A stretch of DNA of 56,721 nucleotides. Source: Alphaproteobacteria bacterium (GTDB lineage: Bacteria; Pseudomonadota; Alphaproteobacteria; Rhizobiales; BM303). This document shows, in pieces, positions 14,436-23,413 of this stretch (positions within the stretch are counted from its first letter, which is position 1; every line of letters begins with the position of its first letter). The position numbers and the translations under genes were made by a program. The stretch covers positions 1 through 56,721 of the forward strand of contig JAJRYE010000121.1 of assembly GCA_024275895.1 (NCBI GenBank), in the 5' to 3' direction. The notes under the pieces were generated by a model. That model was not told the DNA's origin. It saw only the letters and a program-made list of their open reading frames with translations, and made no database searches.

Positions 14436-15908
14436 TTGCGTCAAGGGCAGAGTAAAGAGTCAAAGGAGATGATTATCGATAAAATCATGGAAGACCGGCT
14501 CATCCGGTTTTTTGAATCTCTCCCGCCGGCCTCGGCGGCCCGGTTGATTCAGACAATTGAACAAGGGCGCAGCCAGGGCAAGGATGAACCGATTTTTGAA
14601 ATCATCATCAAGCACGCCCGCGAGGTTCTGAGTGAAGCCGGAACCCATATTGATCATCTGCCCAGCGTAAAGCGTAAATTTTGCGAACCCTTTGAGGATA
14701 TGCTTGTTGGCGCCAATTCATGTGAAAAGCAGATCGGCAGGATATCACGCGAATCGATTCCCCGGATATGGGGCTGGCTTAACGATCACTTGCTTCGCGA
14801 CCAACTTCCACAATTGGCGACAGAAATTGAGCAGTCCCTGCGCAGTGAAAACCAGCAGGACTCCGGGGAATTGCTCACCAGGCTGTACAAAACAACATCG
14901 CAAGCGCTGACAGAAGCGATCGAGGCGGTTGATGACCCGGATGCGGATCGTGAAAGACGGCGTCTGGAAGCCAGATTGGGCGGACCCGAGGTGCTTGCCG
15001 ATGCCAGGGAAATGGCAATCGCCCTTTCCATTGCCGGATCCATCGCCAGACTGAAACTGCAACTGCCCGAAACTATTGCTGAATTTGATGGGGAAATTCT
15101 CAAGGAAACCGTCTCGCAGTATCAGAATTTCTTGAAGGAAATGCCGGATAATCCCGAAATATTCCTCTCCATTGTGCTGACGCGGTTAAAACGCAAAGGC
15201 CAGGTGCTGCGCATAGCCAAGAAAATCATCTGCAAGGATGATGAAACGCTTCTCGCCCGCTCCGCACACGGCATTGCCGGAGAACTCCTGCTTTATGACA
15301 TGGAGATCATCGCGGAAAAACTGAGTCATGAAATCAACACGCATCAGCCGGCCGGCCCGGTTTTGCTTCTGCTTCGGCGCTTTCACATTTTCGCCAAGGG
15401 GCTGACTTCGGAAGTGCGCATCAATATGAAAGGGCCATGGGGAGCCCGGCTTGTCAAAGTGCGCCGGAAAGTTGCCGAACTGGTGGAACGCGAGATTTCC
15501 GCCGTACCGCGTCTGATCAGACTGGCCGTTCTTGGCCACGGCAAGCCTGGCAAGAAACGCGGCGCCGCCAAATCGGCAAGCCGGCTTGATCCGCTAAACG
15601 CCATTGAGGCGGCAAGAGCCCTGAAAATACTTGTCGGGTCCCGCTTTCTGGCCGACCAGATATCCCTGAATGCAACGGTAACAAAATTCCATAAGGAAAT
15701 AAGGCAGTATCTGGATTCGATTACGGAAAGAAATATTTCCCTTATCAAGGAAGAAACCGGAAGCGCCAGAGAGCATGCGATTGAATCGCTCGAAGCGACG
15801 GTAAAGCTTGTGCGCATTATCCAGGGCGATGATATGGCTGATCTGACCATGCGTCGCGGGCTGGCCGCCCAGGCCAATATCGAACCTGAAGAAGCTCTGG
15901 CCTCCTGA
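14436..15908 (+). CDS. Unknown 490-residue helical cytoplasmic protein
   Basis: A 490-residue protein with no signal peptide or membrane helix; nearly all of it looks alpha-helical and charged. I do not recognise the family. Landmarks: LIRFFESLPPASAARLIQTIE near the start, REMAIALSIAGSIARLKLQLPE in the middle, a lysine/arginine-rich linker (GHGKPGKKRGAAKSASRLDP, near residues 380-400) and a C-terminal helical part ending DMADLTMRRGLAAQ. Start is uncertain: a TTG at 14436 follows GGAAG by about seven bases, while the ATG at 14469 touches its SD (AAGGAG) with no spacer and the next ATG is at 14487. The gene stands alone between a terminator and the ccm promoter region. Confidence 0.7.
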   Translation: MRQGQSKESKEMIIDKIMEDRLIRFFESLPPASAARLIQTIEQGRSQGKDEPIFEIIIKHAREVLSEAGTHIDHLPSVKRKFCEPFEDMLVGANSCEKQIGRISRESIPRIWGWLNDHLLRDQLPQLATEIEQSLRSENQQDSGELLTRLYKTTSQALTEAIEAVDDPDADRERRRLEARLGGPEVLADAREMAIALSIAGSIARLKLQLPETIAEFDGEILKETVSQYQNFLKEMPDNPEIFLSIVLTRLKRKGQVLRIAKKIICKDDETLLARSAHGIAGELLLYDMEIIAEKLSHEINTHQPAGPVLLLLRRFHIFAKGLTSEVRINMKGPWGARLVKVRRKVAELVEREISAVPRLIRLAVLGHGKPGKKRGAAKSASRLDPLNAIEAARALKILVGSRFLADQISLNATVTKFHKEIRQYLDSITERNISLIKEETGSAREHAIESLEATVKLVRIIQGDDMADLTMRRGLAAQANIEPEEALAS

Positions 15909-15920
15909 GCGGACAAAAGA

Positions 15921-15949
15921 TTGTGATAATGGCGCAAATTAAGAATAAT
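15921..15949 (+). promoter_or_regulatory. Candidate sigma-70 promoter for the ccm operon
   Basis: TTGTGA (15921-15926), a 17-base spacer and AATAAT (15944-15949) lie about 100 bases before the ccmI start in an AT-rich stretch. The spacing is ideal and both boxes match four of six consensus bases or better. No other candidate in this gap is as good. Unproven. Confidence 0.4.
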
Positions 15950-16046
15950 TAATAAATCTCTGGTTTTTTCCCCTGCAAAAACAGTCTATATCTCACCCGG
16001 ATAATCGCATGCATATGCCGTATGCGGGGAAGAAAAAGGATGAGCT

Positions 16047-17405
16047 GTGCTTCTCTGGACCGTTTTTGCCGCCTTGACCCTGGTTGCCGTTATTGTCGTT
16101 TTATGGCCGTTGTTGCAACGCTCCCGGGTAGCCCCGTCCCGGCAGGATTTTGATCTTGCCATTTACAAGGATCAGTTGCGCGAGGTCGAGCGCGATCTGG
16201 AACGCGGCGTTATTGGCGAATCCGAGGCCAAGGCGGCGCGCACCGAAATTTATCGCAAAATCATCCATCTAGGCGACAATGAAGCGGGCGCCAAAGCGCC
16301 GGGCATCAAATCAGTCGGCTTTAACAGGGCCGTTGGTGTTGGCGTTTTCGCCCTGATTTTCGGCGCGGCATTCGGGTCTTACGCCATCATCGGCGCGCCG
16401 GGGCTGCCGGGCAAACCCTTTGCCGAACGCATCAGCGATAAAAACAAAAACCCTTCCCTGGACGAGCTGGTTGCGCGCGTTGAGGTTCATTTGCGAAAAA
16501 ATCCCGGCGATGCCAGGGGCTGGGCGATTATCGCCCCGTCCTATATGCGCCTTGGCCGCTACAATGATGCCGCCAACGCCTTGCAACAGGTTATGCGTCT
16601 GGAAGAAAAACCCGACCCGGATGTTCTCTCCAGTTACGGCGAGGCGCTGGTAATGGCCAATCGCGGCGCCGTGGGCGAAGACGCCGTCAAGGCTTTTAAG
16701 GAAGCCGTGCGGCTGAACCCGCGCCAAGCGACGCCACAATATTACCTCGGTCTTGCCGAATTGCAGGCCGGGCGCAAGGACGCAGCCGTTGCCTATTGGG
16801 TCAAAATGCTCAAAAACGCACCCCGAAATGCCCCCTGGCGTTCCCAGATCGAGGCGGATATCCGCAAGGCCGGCGGCACCCCTCCCGCCGCCCCGGCCCC
16901 GGCCGCAGGGAAGGCCGCCTCTGATGACGGCGTGCCCGATATCGGGCAAATGATCGCAAATCTGGCGTCGCGCCTTGAAGAAGACGGCAACAACCTTGAT
17001 GGCTGGCTCATGCTGGCGCGCTCCTATATGGTGCAGAAGAAAAATTCCGATGCCAGATCGGCGCTGGACAAGGCCGCCGCCCGGTTCAAGACGGATGCCG
17101 CGGCGCTGGAAAAGATCAATGCCGCCCGCAAGGCCTACGGGTTTGAAACGCAGGGCGCGGCGTCTTTGGATGAAGCTGCCGGAAACGGTATTCCCGATAT
17201 CGGCAAGATGGTTACGGGACTGGCGGCGCGTCTTGAAAAGGACGGCAAGGATCTGAAAGGCTGGTTGATGCTGGCGCGTTCCTATATGGTGCAAAAAAGA
17301 AGCTCCGATGCCAAAGCTGCGCTGGATAAAGCCGCCGGTCATTTCAAAACCGACGCCAAGGCGCTGGAAAAGATCAGGGCCGCGCGCAAATCGCTGGGTC
17401 TGTAA
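16047..17405 (+). CDS. ccmI: Cytochrome c biogenesis protein CcmI (CycH) with duplicated module
   Basis: A 452-residue CcmI, the membrane TPR protein that presents apocytochrome c to the haem lyase. It starts at GTG, seven bases after AAAGGA. The first helix is at 1-22 and the conserved DLAIYKDQLREVERDLERG at about 36-54, followed by a second helix near 92-115 (AVGVGVFALIFGAAF) and periplasmic TPR repeats from about 140. A PDIGxM-starting unit of 86 residues occurs twice in tandem (297-382 and 383-452), joined by an Ala/Pro-rich linker before the first. Most relatives have one such C-terminal domain. The genes ccmE, ccmF and ccmH follow in one operon. Confidence 0.92.
   Translation: MLLWTVFAALTLVAVIVVLWPLLQRSRVAPSRQDFDLAIYKDQLREVERDLERGVIGESEAKAARTEIYRKIIHLGDNEAGAKAPGIKSVGFNRAVGVGVFALIFGAAFGSYAIIGAPGLPGKPFAERISDKNKNPSLDELVARVEVHLRKNPGDARGWAIIAPSYMRLGRYNDAANALQQVMRLEEKPDPDVLSSYGEALVMANRGAVGEDAVKAFKEAVRLNPRQATPQYYLGLAELQAGRKDAAVAYWVKMLKNAPRNAPWRSQIEADIRKAGGTPPAAPAPAAGKAASDDGVPDIGQMIANLASRLEEDGNNLDGWLMLARSYMVQKKNSDARSALDKAAARFKTDAAALEKINAARKAYGFETQGAASLDEAAGNGIPDIGKMVTGLAARLEKDGKDLKGWLMLARSYMVQKRSSDAKAALDKAAGHFKTDAKALEKIRAARKSLGL
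16935..17402 (+). repeat. In-frame tandem duplication within ccmI
   Basis: Two copies of a 258-base (86-codon) unit start at 16935 and 17193. Both encode PDIG(Q/K)M, then LAxRLExDG, GWLMLARSYMVQK and SDAxxALDKAA in the same order. The second copy ends with the gene, about 15 residues short of the full unit. DNA identity is clearly high but not complete, so the duplication is not very recent. Confidence 0.88.
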
Positions 17406-17438
17406 ATTGTTCGCTGTAACAAGGGTGAGTTAAAGTCA

Positions 17439-17912
17439 ATGACACGAAAACAACGCCGCGCCACCATGATCTTCGCCGCTCTGGGCACATTGGGGCTCGC
17501 CGTGGGGCTGGTCCTGTTTGCCCTGAACGACTCGATTGTCTTTTTTCACAGTCCCAGCGATGTTCTTGAAAAGAAAGTTGAAACCGGCAAACGCATCCGG
17601 CTCGGCGGTCTGGTCAAGGAAGGCAGCGTAAAACGCGGCCGGGGAACCACCATAACCTTCGCCGTCACCGATATGGCAAAGGATATCCCGGTGCAATACA
17701 CCGGGGTGCTGCCTGATTTGTTCCGTGAGGGGCAGGGCGTGGTGACTGAAGGGGTTATGAACGCGAAGGGCACATTCATTGCCGATTCCGTTTTGGCAAA
17801 ACACGATGAAAACTATATGCCGCCGGAGGTTGCCGCAAGTTTGAAAAAAGACGGCCACTGGCAGGGCGGCAGGGGTGAAGATGAGGCTACACGCAAAGGG
17901 GCCGGTTCATGA
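17439..17912 (+). CDS. ccmE: Cytochrome c maturation haem chaperone CcmE (CycJ)
   Basis: A 157-residue periplasmic haem chaperone anchored by one N-terminal helix (residues 10-30). The OB-fold domain follows ([46 protein letters not shown] in parts). The covalent haem ligand is His122 in [12 protein letters not shown], with Tyr126 of the HxxxY motif. It receives haem from CcmC and passes it to CcmF/CcmH. It starts 33 bases after ccmI and its stop overlaps the ccmF start by four bases. CcmA-D are not in this window and are presumably elsewhere, as in rhizobia. Confidence 0.97.
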   Translation: MTRKQRRATMIFAALGTLGLAVGLVLFALNDSIVFFHSPSDVLEKKVETGKRIRLGGLVKEGSVKRGRGTTITFAVTDMAKDIPVQYTGVLPDLFREGQGVVTEGVMNAKGTFIADSVLAKHDENYMPPEVAASLKKDGHWQGGRGEDEATRKGAGS

Positions 17913-19903
17913 TTGCTGAAATTGGACAATTCGTTCTGATACTTGCTCTGGTCATCGCCGTAATCCAGACGGCTGTCCCTCTGGTTGGCGCCCATCGCAG
18001 CGATACCGCTTTGATGCGCGTCGGCTCAACCGCGGCAATCGCCCAGTTTATCTTGCTCCTGATCAGTTTTTCCGCCCTGACCTATCTGTTTGTGACTTCG
18101 GATTTCTCGGTTTCCACCGTTGCGCGCAATTCGCATTCCGCCAAGCCGATGCTCTATAAAGTCTCCGGCGTCTGGGGCAATCATGAAGGCTCGATGCTGC
18201 TTTGGGCGTTGATTCTGGCCTTTTTTGGCGCAACCGTTGCCATATTCAGCCGCAATCTGCCCGCCGGTCTGCGCGCCCGGGTGCTCGGCGTTCAGGCCTC
18301 CATCGGCGTTGCGTTTTTGCTCTTTATCACCCTTACCTCCAATCCCTTCACCCGCCTCAGCCCCGCCCCGGCGGACGGGCAGGGGCTGAACCCGCTGCTT
18401 CAGGATCCAGGACTGGCCTTCCATCCCCCCTTCCTCTATGCTGGTTATGTCGGCTTTTCCATGGCGTTTTCCTTTGCCGTCGCCGCTCTTATAGAAGGGC
18501 GCGTGGATGAAGCCTGGGCGCGCTGGGTGCGGCCGTGGACGCTGACCGCCTGGATGATGCTCACCATCGGCATCTCGCTAGGCTCCTGGTGGGCCTATTA
18601 CGAGTTGGGCTGGGGCGGCTGGTGGTTCTGGGACCCGGTTGAAAACGCCTCGCTCATGCCCTGGTTGTCCGGCACGGCATTGCTGCATTCGGCCATCGTG
18701 GTCGAAAAACGCGGCGCCTTGCGCACCTGGACGGTTTTGCTGGCGATCCTGACCTTCGGGCTCTCCCTTGTCGGCACGTTCCTGGTCCGCTCAGGCGTCC
18801 TCACCTCGGTTCACGCCTTTGCGGTCGATCCTGAACGCGGTGTCTTCATCCTGCTGATCCTGTGCTTCTTTATCGGCGGTGCGCTCCTGCTATATGCCTG
18901 GCGTGCCCCGACCCTGAAGGCGGGCGGCATATTCGCGCCGGTCTCGCGTGAAGGCGGTATCATCTTCAACAATCTGATTCTGGTCACCGCCTGCGCCACC
19001 GTTTTTGTCGGCACCCTCTACCCCCTGGCGCTGGAGGCGGTAACGGGCGAGAAAATATCGGTGGGTGCGCCCTTCTTCAACGCCACTTTCGTGCCCTTGT
19101 TTATCCCCCTGCTCATCGCCTTGCCGATCGGGCCGTTTCTGGCTTGGAAACGCGGCGACCTTCTGGGCGCCATGCAGCGCCTGATCGTGCCGCTGGGAAT
19201 CGTGATCGTGGCCATAATTGCCACCTATGTTTTACAGAACGGCGGATCAATTCTCGTGCCGCTGGCGATCGGTCTTGCTTTCTGGCTCATCATAGGTCCC
19301 ATGGCGGAGACCGCGTTCCGGATAAAATTCCTGCGCGTTCCCTTCTCCGAAACCCTGCGCCGGGCCGCCAATCTTCCGCGTTCTTCCTGGGGGATGATGG
19401 TTGCCCATCTGGGGGTCGGTGTTACCGTCCTGGGGATTGTCGCCATCAGTGCCTGGCGGGTTGAGCAGATCATTGTGATGAGCCCTGGCAGTTCAACCGA
19501 AATTGCCGGTGTGACCCTCACTTTTAACGGCGCAAAGCAGCGCCGCGGGCCAAATTACAGCGAGGATGCCGGCTCCTTTACAGTGACGGAAAAGTCAGGC
19601 CGTGCTTATCCCATGGAGGCTACAAAACGGGTTTATACCCGGCAATCAATGCCGACAACGGAAACCGGCATCCATTATTATTTCGATGGTGATCTCTATA
19701 TCGCGCTGGGAGACCGGCATGAGGAAAAAGCCGGCGCCTATACGGTGCGGATTTACTTTAATCCGCTGGCGCCATGGATATGGTTCGGGACCTTGTTTAT
19801 GTTCTTTGGCGGCGCCATCTCCCTCACGGATCGCAGATACCGCATTGGTGCGCCGAAGAAAGCAAAAGTGAAATCCAAAACCATGGGTGTACAGGCGGCA
19901 TGA
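17909..19903 (+). CDS. ccmF: Haem lyase subunit CcmF (CycK)
   Basis: A 664-residue polytopic membrane protein, the haem lyase that joins haem to the CxxCH motif of apocytochromes. The tryptophan-rich haem-handling motif [19 protein letters not shown] is intact (about residues 231-250), with the earlier [13 protein letters not shown] motif near 90 and conserved histidines flanking it. The chain has about 14-15 hydrophobic helices and a large periplasmic domain near the C-terminus ([17 protein letters not shown]). Length is normal. ATGA overlaps link it to ccmE before and ccmH after, so the four genes are one translationally coupled unit. Confidence 0.97.
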   Translation: MIAEIGQFVLILALVIAVIQTAVPLVGAHRSDTALMRVGSTAAIAQFILLLISFSALTYLFVTSDFSVSTVARNSHSAKPMLYKVSGVWGNHEGSMLLWALILAFFGATVAIFSRNLPAGLRARVLGVQASIGVAFLLFITLTSNPFTRLSPAPADGQGLNPLLQDPGLAFHPPFLYAGYVGFSMAFSFAVAALIEGRVDEAWARWVRPWTLTAWMMLTIGISLGSWWAYYELGWGGWWFWDPVENASLMPWLSGTALLHSAIVVEKRGALRTWTVLLAILTFGLSLVGTFLVRSGVLTSVHAFAVDPERGVFILLILCFFIGGALLLYAWRAPTLKAGGIFAPVSREGGIIFNNLILVTACATVFVGTLYPLALEAVTGEKISVGAPFFNATFVPLFIPLLIALPIGPFLAWKRGDLLGAMQRLIVPLGIVIVAIIATYVLQNGGSILVPLAIGLAFWLIIGPMAETAFRIKFLRVPFSETLRRAANLPRSSWGMMVAHLGVGVTVLGIVAISAWRVEQIIVMSPGSSTEIAGVTLTFNGAKQRRGPNYSEDAGSFTVTEKSGRAYPMEATKRVYTRQSMPTTETGIHYYFDGDLYIALGDRHEEKAGAYTVRIYFNPLAPWIWFGTLFMFFGGAISLTDRRYRIGAPKKAKVKSKTMGVQAA

Positions 19904-20376
19904 AAACGATCCTGAAACTCGCTGTTTTTTTCGTCCTTGGCTGGCAATTAAGTGCCTTGCCCGCGCGGGCTGTCGAACCGGATGAAGTTCTGCAAGATCC
20001 GGTTCTGGAACAGCGCGCCCGGGTGATTTCAAAAGACCTGCGCTGTCTTGTCTGCCAGAATCAGTCGATTGACGATTCCAACGCCGATCTTGCCAGGGAT
20101 TTGCGCATTCTGGTGCGCGAACGGCTGAAAAAAGGCGACACCAATAGTGAAGTGGTGCAATATCTTGTCGATCGCTACGGCGAGTTTGTCCTGCTCAATC
20201 CGCGGATCACGCCCCATACCTGGATTTTGTGGTTTGCGGCCCCTGTCACGCTGTTGCTCGCCATTTTCTGGCTCTTCAGGGCCAGCCGCCGCCGCAAGGC
20301 GCAGATGCAAAAACCGCCTTCCGCTCTTTCTGAAGCCGAACAAAAACGCATCTCTGAATTGATGCAGGGGGAATAA
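19900..20376 (+). CDS. ccmH: Thiol-disulfide protein CcmH (CycL)
   Basis: A 158-residue CcmH that reduces the apocytochrome haem-binding cysteines. It has an N-terminal signal/anchor (residues 1-24), the three-helix periplasmic domain with LRCLVCQNQSIDDSNADLAR (Cys49 and Cys52), and a C-terminal membrane helix (TWILWFAAPVTLLLAIFWLF). A cytoplasmic tail of about 35 residues follows. The start ATG overlaps the ccmF stop. The gene ends four bases before the stop of the convergent flavin reductase gene, so the two transcripts meet with no room for a separate terminator. Confidence 0.96.
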   Translation: MKTILKLAVFFVLGWQLSALPARAVEPDEVLQDPVLEQRARVISKDLRCLVCQNQSIDDSNADLARDLRILVRERLKKGDTNSEVVQYLVDRYGEFVLLNPRITPHTWILWFAAPVTLLLAIFWLFRASRRRKAQMQKPPSALSEAEQKRISELMQGE

Positions 20377-20380
20377 CTCC

Positions 20381-20986
20381 CTACATGCCGTTGGGAAAAC
20401 TCGTCCAGTCGCGCAGATTTGCCGCCCGCACCGCACCAAGCGCTTTTGAGTAGGCCAGCAGCAGTCCCAGATCATGCCTGATGCGCTGGTGCAGATAGTC
20501 ATCCGTCTCGCTCATGTTCCGTGGATCGAGAAAGACATTTTCCACATCCCTGATGATCAGGTGATCAGGCAGATAACACAGCCGGTTGTTTTTAGTGCTT
20601 GAGATGCGAAGCTCGCTTACCGGATAGCTTCCCCCCATCCCCGATGAGACCGCGACAATGAGCCCCGGCTTGTCCGCCAGTTCGCGCGCGCTTGCCAGCA
20701 AAAAGAAGTTTTTCAGCGCCGAGGGCACCATGCCGTGCCATTCCGGCGAGATAACCACCAGCGCGTCCGCCTGTTGCAGTCTCTGCGCAATCTGATCCCA
20801 TTCCCCCCAGCCCGAACGCGGGCTATCCCAAAAATCCTCACGCCAGAAGGGCAGGGGTGTTTGCGCCAGATCCAGTATATCGGGCTGCGCTCCAAGCTCT
20901 TCAATCCTCGCTGCCATATAGCGCGCCATGCGGCCCGATTGCGAATTCTCCCGGTGGCTCCCCGAGACAATAAATATGTTTTGCAC
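20381..20986 (-). CDS. NAD(P)H-dependent FMN reductase-like flavoprotein
   Basis: A 201-residue flavodoxin-fold reductase of the NADPH-dependent FMN reductase family. The FMN phosphate loop is FIVSGSHRENSQSGRMARY at the N-terminus; SPEWHGMVPSALKNFFL contains the family's YNxxxPxxLKNxxDW-like segment (here P-E-W-H-G-M-V-P), and SSGMGGSYPVSELR follows. I chose the GTG at 20986, which has AAGGA nine bases upstream; a TTG at 21010 in the same frame has no SD. It lies between the ccm operon and degP, reading against both. Electron acceptor is unknown: quinone, azo or chromate-type activities are common in the family. Confidence 0.82.
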   Translation of the reverse strand: MQNIFIVSGSHRENSQSGRMARYMAARIEELGAQPDILDLAQTPLPFWREDFWDSPRSGWGEWDQIAQRLQQADALVVISPEWHGMVPSALKNFFLLASARELADKPGLIVAVSSGMGGSYPVSELRISSTKNNRLCYLPDHLIIRDVENVFLDPRNMSETDDYLHQRIRHDLGLLLAYSKALGAVRAANLRDWTSFPNGM

Positions 20987-21123
20987 CTTGGCCGTTCCTT
21001 CCCGACTCAATCAAAAACCAAACATTACGGGATTTTAATTCATCTGTCAGGGTGGCGTAAGGCGCTCTCACTTATATACAGGGGCAACACCCAAGGATTC
21101 ACGGTTAAAAGGAAACCTAAATC

Positions 21124-22602
21124 ATGAAAATCAACAGCAAAACCGCACTTGCCGGCATAGCCGCTCTGGGTCTGCTGGCAATTCCTGCCGCACAACTTGT
21201 TATCCCGGACCGTGTCCAGGCCGAAACGGCCGTTGAGCGCATCACCGCTCTGGGTTCGGCTCCGGCAAGCTTTGCGCCTCTGGTCCAACGGGTCAAACCC
21301 GCCGTGGTCTCGGTTCAGGTCAAATCGGCGCGATCCGTGGCTAAATCAGGTGGAAGCGAGTTCTTCTTTGATATGCCGAATCTGCCCAAGGGCACGCCGT
21401 TCGAGGAGTTCTTCAAGCAGTTCCGCAACAAGCCGGAGAATTTCAAACATCGCAAAAAGGGCCGGCGCATCATGTCCCAGGGATCAGGATTCCTGATTTC
21501 TGATGATGGCTATATCGTCACCAACAATCACGTTGTTGATGATGGTGAAACGATAACGGTTGTTCTTGACAATGGCCGCAAATACAAGGCCAAGATGATC
21601 GGTGTTGACAAGAAAACCGATCTTGCCCTGCTGAAAATCAAGGGCGACAAGCCGTTTCCCTTCGTCCGCTTCTCCCAAAAGGAAGCCCAGGTCGGCGACT
21701 GGGCCATCGCGGTGGGCAATCCGTTTGGTCTTGGCGGCACGGTCACCGTCGGCGTGGTTTCGGCCAGGGGGCGTGATATCGGCCAGGGAAATTATGATGA
21801 TTTCCTGCAAATCGACGCCCCGATCAACAAGGGCAACTCTGGCGGTCCCACCTTTAACCTTGAAGGCAAGGTGATCGGCGTCAACACGGCGATCTTTTCC
21901 CGAACCGGCGGTTCAGTCGGCATCGGCTTTGCCATTCCCGCCAATCAGGTCATGAGAATCGTTGCCGATTTGCGCCTCAATGGCGGTGTAACCCGCGGCT
22001 GGCTCGGCGTCGCCATTCAGAAAGTGACCCCCGATATTGCCGATTCGCTTGAGCTTGATTCCACCAATGGCGTGCTTGTCTCTGAAATCACCAAAGGCTC
22101 ACCCGCCGACCGGGCCGGTCTCCGAACCGGTGATGTGATCCTTCAGGTCAATGAAGCCGGGGTAAAAGGCCCGCGTGATCTTGCCCGCAAAATTGCCAGG
22201 ATCAAGCCCGATACAAAAGCCCGGCTTCTGATTTTGCGCGGCGGTGATAAAATGGACCTCTCCGTTCGCATCGGCCGGCTTGAAGGTTCAAGGCTGGCGG
22301 CCGGTAAAACCGAAGGTGAAAACGGCAAATCCCTTGCCGGTCTGGGCATGACCTTGCAGCGTGCACCCGGCGGCAAGCCCGGGATTATCGTCCTGGAAGT
22401 GGAAGACGGCAGCAAGGCCGATGAAAAGCGCATCCGCCCCGGAAACTATATCCTGGAAGTCAACGGCGTTAAGGTCTCAACCCTTGATGATGTTGACCGG
22501 CAGATCGCCAGGGCTCGGGATATGAAGAAGAAAGCCATCCTCCTGCGGGTGCGCGCCAACGGCACCAGCCGCTTTGTCGCTCTGGCACTGGATCCGCGCT
22601 AA
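21124..22602 (+). CDS. degP: Do-like periplasmic serine protease DegP/HtrA
   Basis: A 492-residue protease and chaperone of the periplasm. A signal peptide occupies roughly 1-30 (cleavage near VQAE). The trypsin-like domain carries the triad His136 (VTNNHVVDD), Asp166 (KKTDLALLKI) and Ser239 (NKGNSGGPTFN). Two PDZ domains follow (about 290-380 and 400-490, e.g. GVLVSEITKGSPADRAGLRTGD in the first). A long basic insert (FRNKPENFKHRKKGRR) before the catalytic His is the flexible LA-loop region. SD AAGGA lies ten bases before the ATG. In rhizobia degP follows cycHJKL, which matches here. It is probably induced by envelope stress. Confidence 0.95.
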   Translation: MKINSKTALAGIAALGLLAIPAAQLVIPDRVQAETAVERITALGSAPASFAPLVQRVKPAVVSVQVKSARSVAKSGGSEFFFDMPNLPKGTPFEEFFKQFRNKPENFKHRKKGRRIMSQGSGFLISDDGYIVTNNHVVDDGETITVVLDNGRKYKAKMIGVDKKTDLALLKIKGDKPFPFVRFSQKEAQVGDWAIAVGNPFGLGGTVTVGVVSARGRDIGQGNYDDFLQIDAPINKGNSGGPTFNLEGKVIGVNTAIFSRTGGSVGIGFAIPANQVMRIVADLRLNGGVTRGWLGVAIQKVTPDIADSLELDSTNGVLVSEITKGSPADRAGLRTGDVILQVNEAGVKGPRDLARKIARIKPDTKARLLILRGGDKMDLSVRIGRLEGSRLAAGKTEGENGKSLAGLGMTLQRAPGGKPGIIVLEVEDGSKADEKRIRPGNYILEVNGVKVSTLDDVDRQIARARDMKKKAILLRVRANGTSRFVALALDPR

Positions 22603-22610
22603 CCAACCCT

Positions 22611-22645
22611 GAATTCCGGCTCAACTGGTTCCTCCGCCGGAATTC
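22611..22645 (+). other. Perfect inverted repeat after degP
   Basis: GAATTCCGGC (22611-22620) pairs perfectly with GCCGGAATTC (22636-22645) across a 15-base loop. No T-run follows directly; a second hairpin starts six bases later. It resembles the ATTCCGG-type palindromes seen elsewhere in this window (27233, 56028) and may be a repeat element or transcript-end stabiliser. Confidence 0.6.
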
Positions 22646-22650
22646 CACCT

Positions 22651-22702
22651 GCGCCGGCGGGTCCTGTCTCCCCCTGCAAGACCCGCCGGCGCCACTTTTC
22701 TT
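22651..22702 (+). terminator. degP terminator
   Basis: A 13-base perfect GC-rich stem (22651-22663 with 22680-22692) surrounds a 16-base C-rich loop and is followed by CACTTTTCTTTC. The stem is very stable and the pyrimidine tail is adequate. It ends less than 30 bases before the next start codon. Confidence 0.78.
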
Positions 22703-22729
22703 TCTGACATAACCGCCTATATTCAGATC

Positions 22730-23413
22730 ATGCATATTTTAATTGTAGAAGATGACGCCCAGGCGGCCCGGTATCTGCAAAAGGGTCTGGCCGAGAGCGG
22801 CCATGTGGCGGACCACGCCATTGACGGCGAAACCGGTCTCGCCATGGCCCGGAGCGGCGATTATGACGTATTGGTTGTGGACCGCATGCTGCCCGGACTT
22901 GACGGGCTCGGCCTCATCCGCGCCTTGCGGGCGCAGCGGAATTTGACGCCGGTACTGGTATTGAGCGCGCTTGACAGCGTTGACGACAAGGTGCAGGGCC
23001 TTCGCGCCGGCGGCGATGACTATCTCGCCAAACCCTATGCGTTTTCTGAACTGCTGGCCCGAATCGAAGGTCTGGCGCGCCGCAGCGCGCCGCAGGCGGC
23101 GCAAACCAAACTCATCGTCGGCGATCTTGAACTGGATGTGCTCTCGCGCACGGTGACCCGCGATGGCAGCAATATTTATCTGCAACCGCGCGAGTTCAAA
23201 CTGCTTGAAGTCCTCATGCGCCATGCGGGGCAGGTGGTAACCCGCACCATGCTGCTGGAGCAGGTCTGGGATTATCATTTTGACCCCCAGACCAATGTTA
23301 TTGATGTCCACATCTCGCGCCTTCGCGCCAAGATCGACCGCAATTTCAACCCCCCCCTGCTGCACACCATAAGGGGCGCGGGCTATGTTATCCGCCAGAC
23401 GGACCCGGCCTGA
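22730..23413 (+). CDS. OmpR-family response regulator of second two-component pair
   Basis: A 227-residue regulator. The receiver has Asp8-Asp9, phospho-acceptor Asp51 (VLVVDRMLPGLDG) and Lys101 (AKPY). The winged-helix domain covers about 128-222, with LQPREFKLLEVLMRHAGQVV and NVIDVHISRLRAKIDR. No SD is visible before the ATG; instead TATATT (22718-22723) ends six bases before it, which would place transcription start at or next to the ATG, so the mRNA may be leaderless. The kinase gene overlaps by one base. In Sinorhizobium a regulator/kinase pair also follows degP before glnE. Confidence 0.9.
   Translation: MHILIVEDDAQAARYLQKGLAESGHVADHAIDGETGLAMARSGDYDVLVVDRMLPGLDGLGLIRALRAQRNLTPVLVLSALDSVDDKVQGLRAGGDDYLAKPYAFSELLARIEGLARRSAPQAAQTKLIVGDLELDVLSRTVTRDGSNIYLQPREFKLLEVLMRHAGQVVTRTMLLEQVWDYHFDPQTNVIDVHISRLRAKIDRNFNPPLLHTIRGAGYVIRQTDPA

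Noticed and set aside
18598-18804. Small frames opposite the CcmF tryptophan-rich motif
   Set aside because: Shadow of the TGG-rich sense codons.
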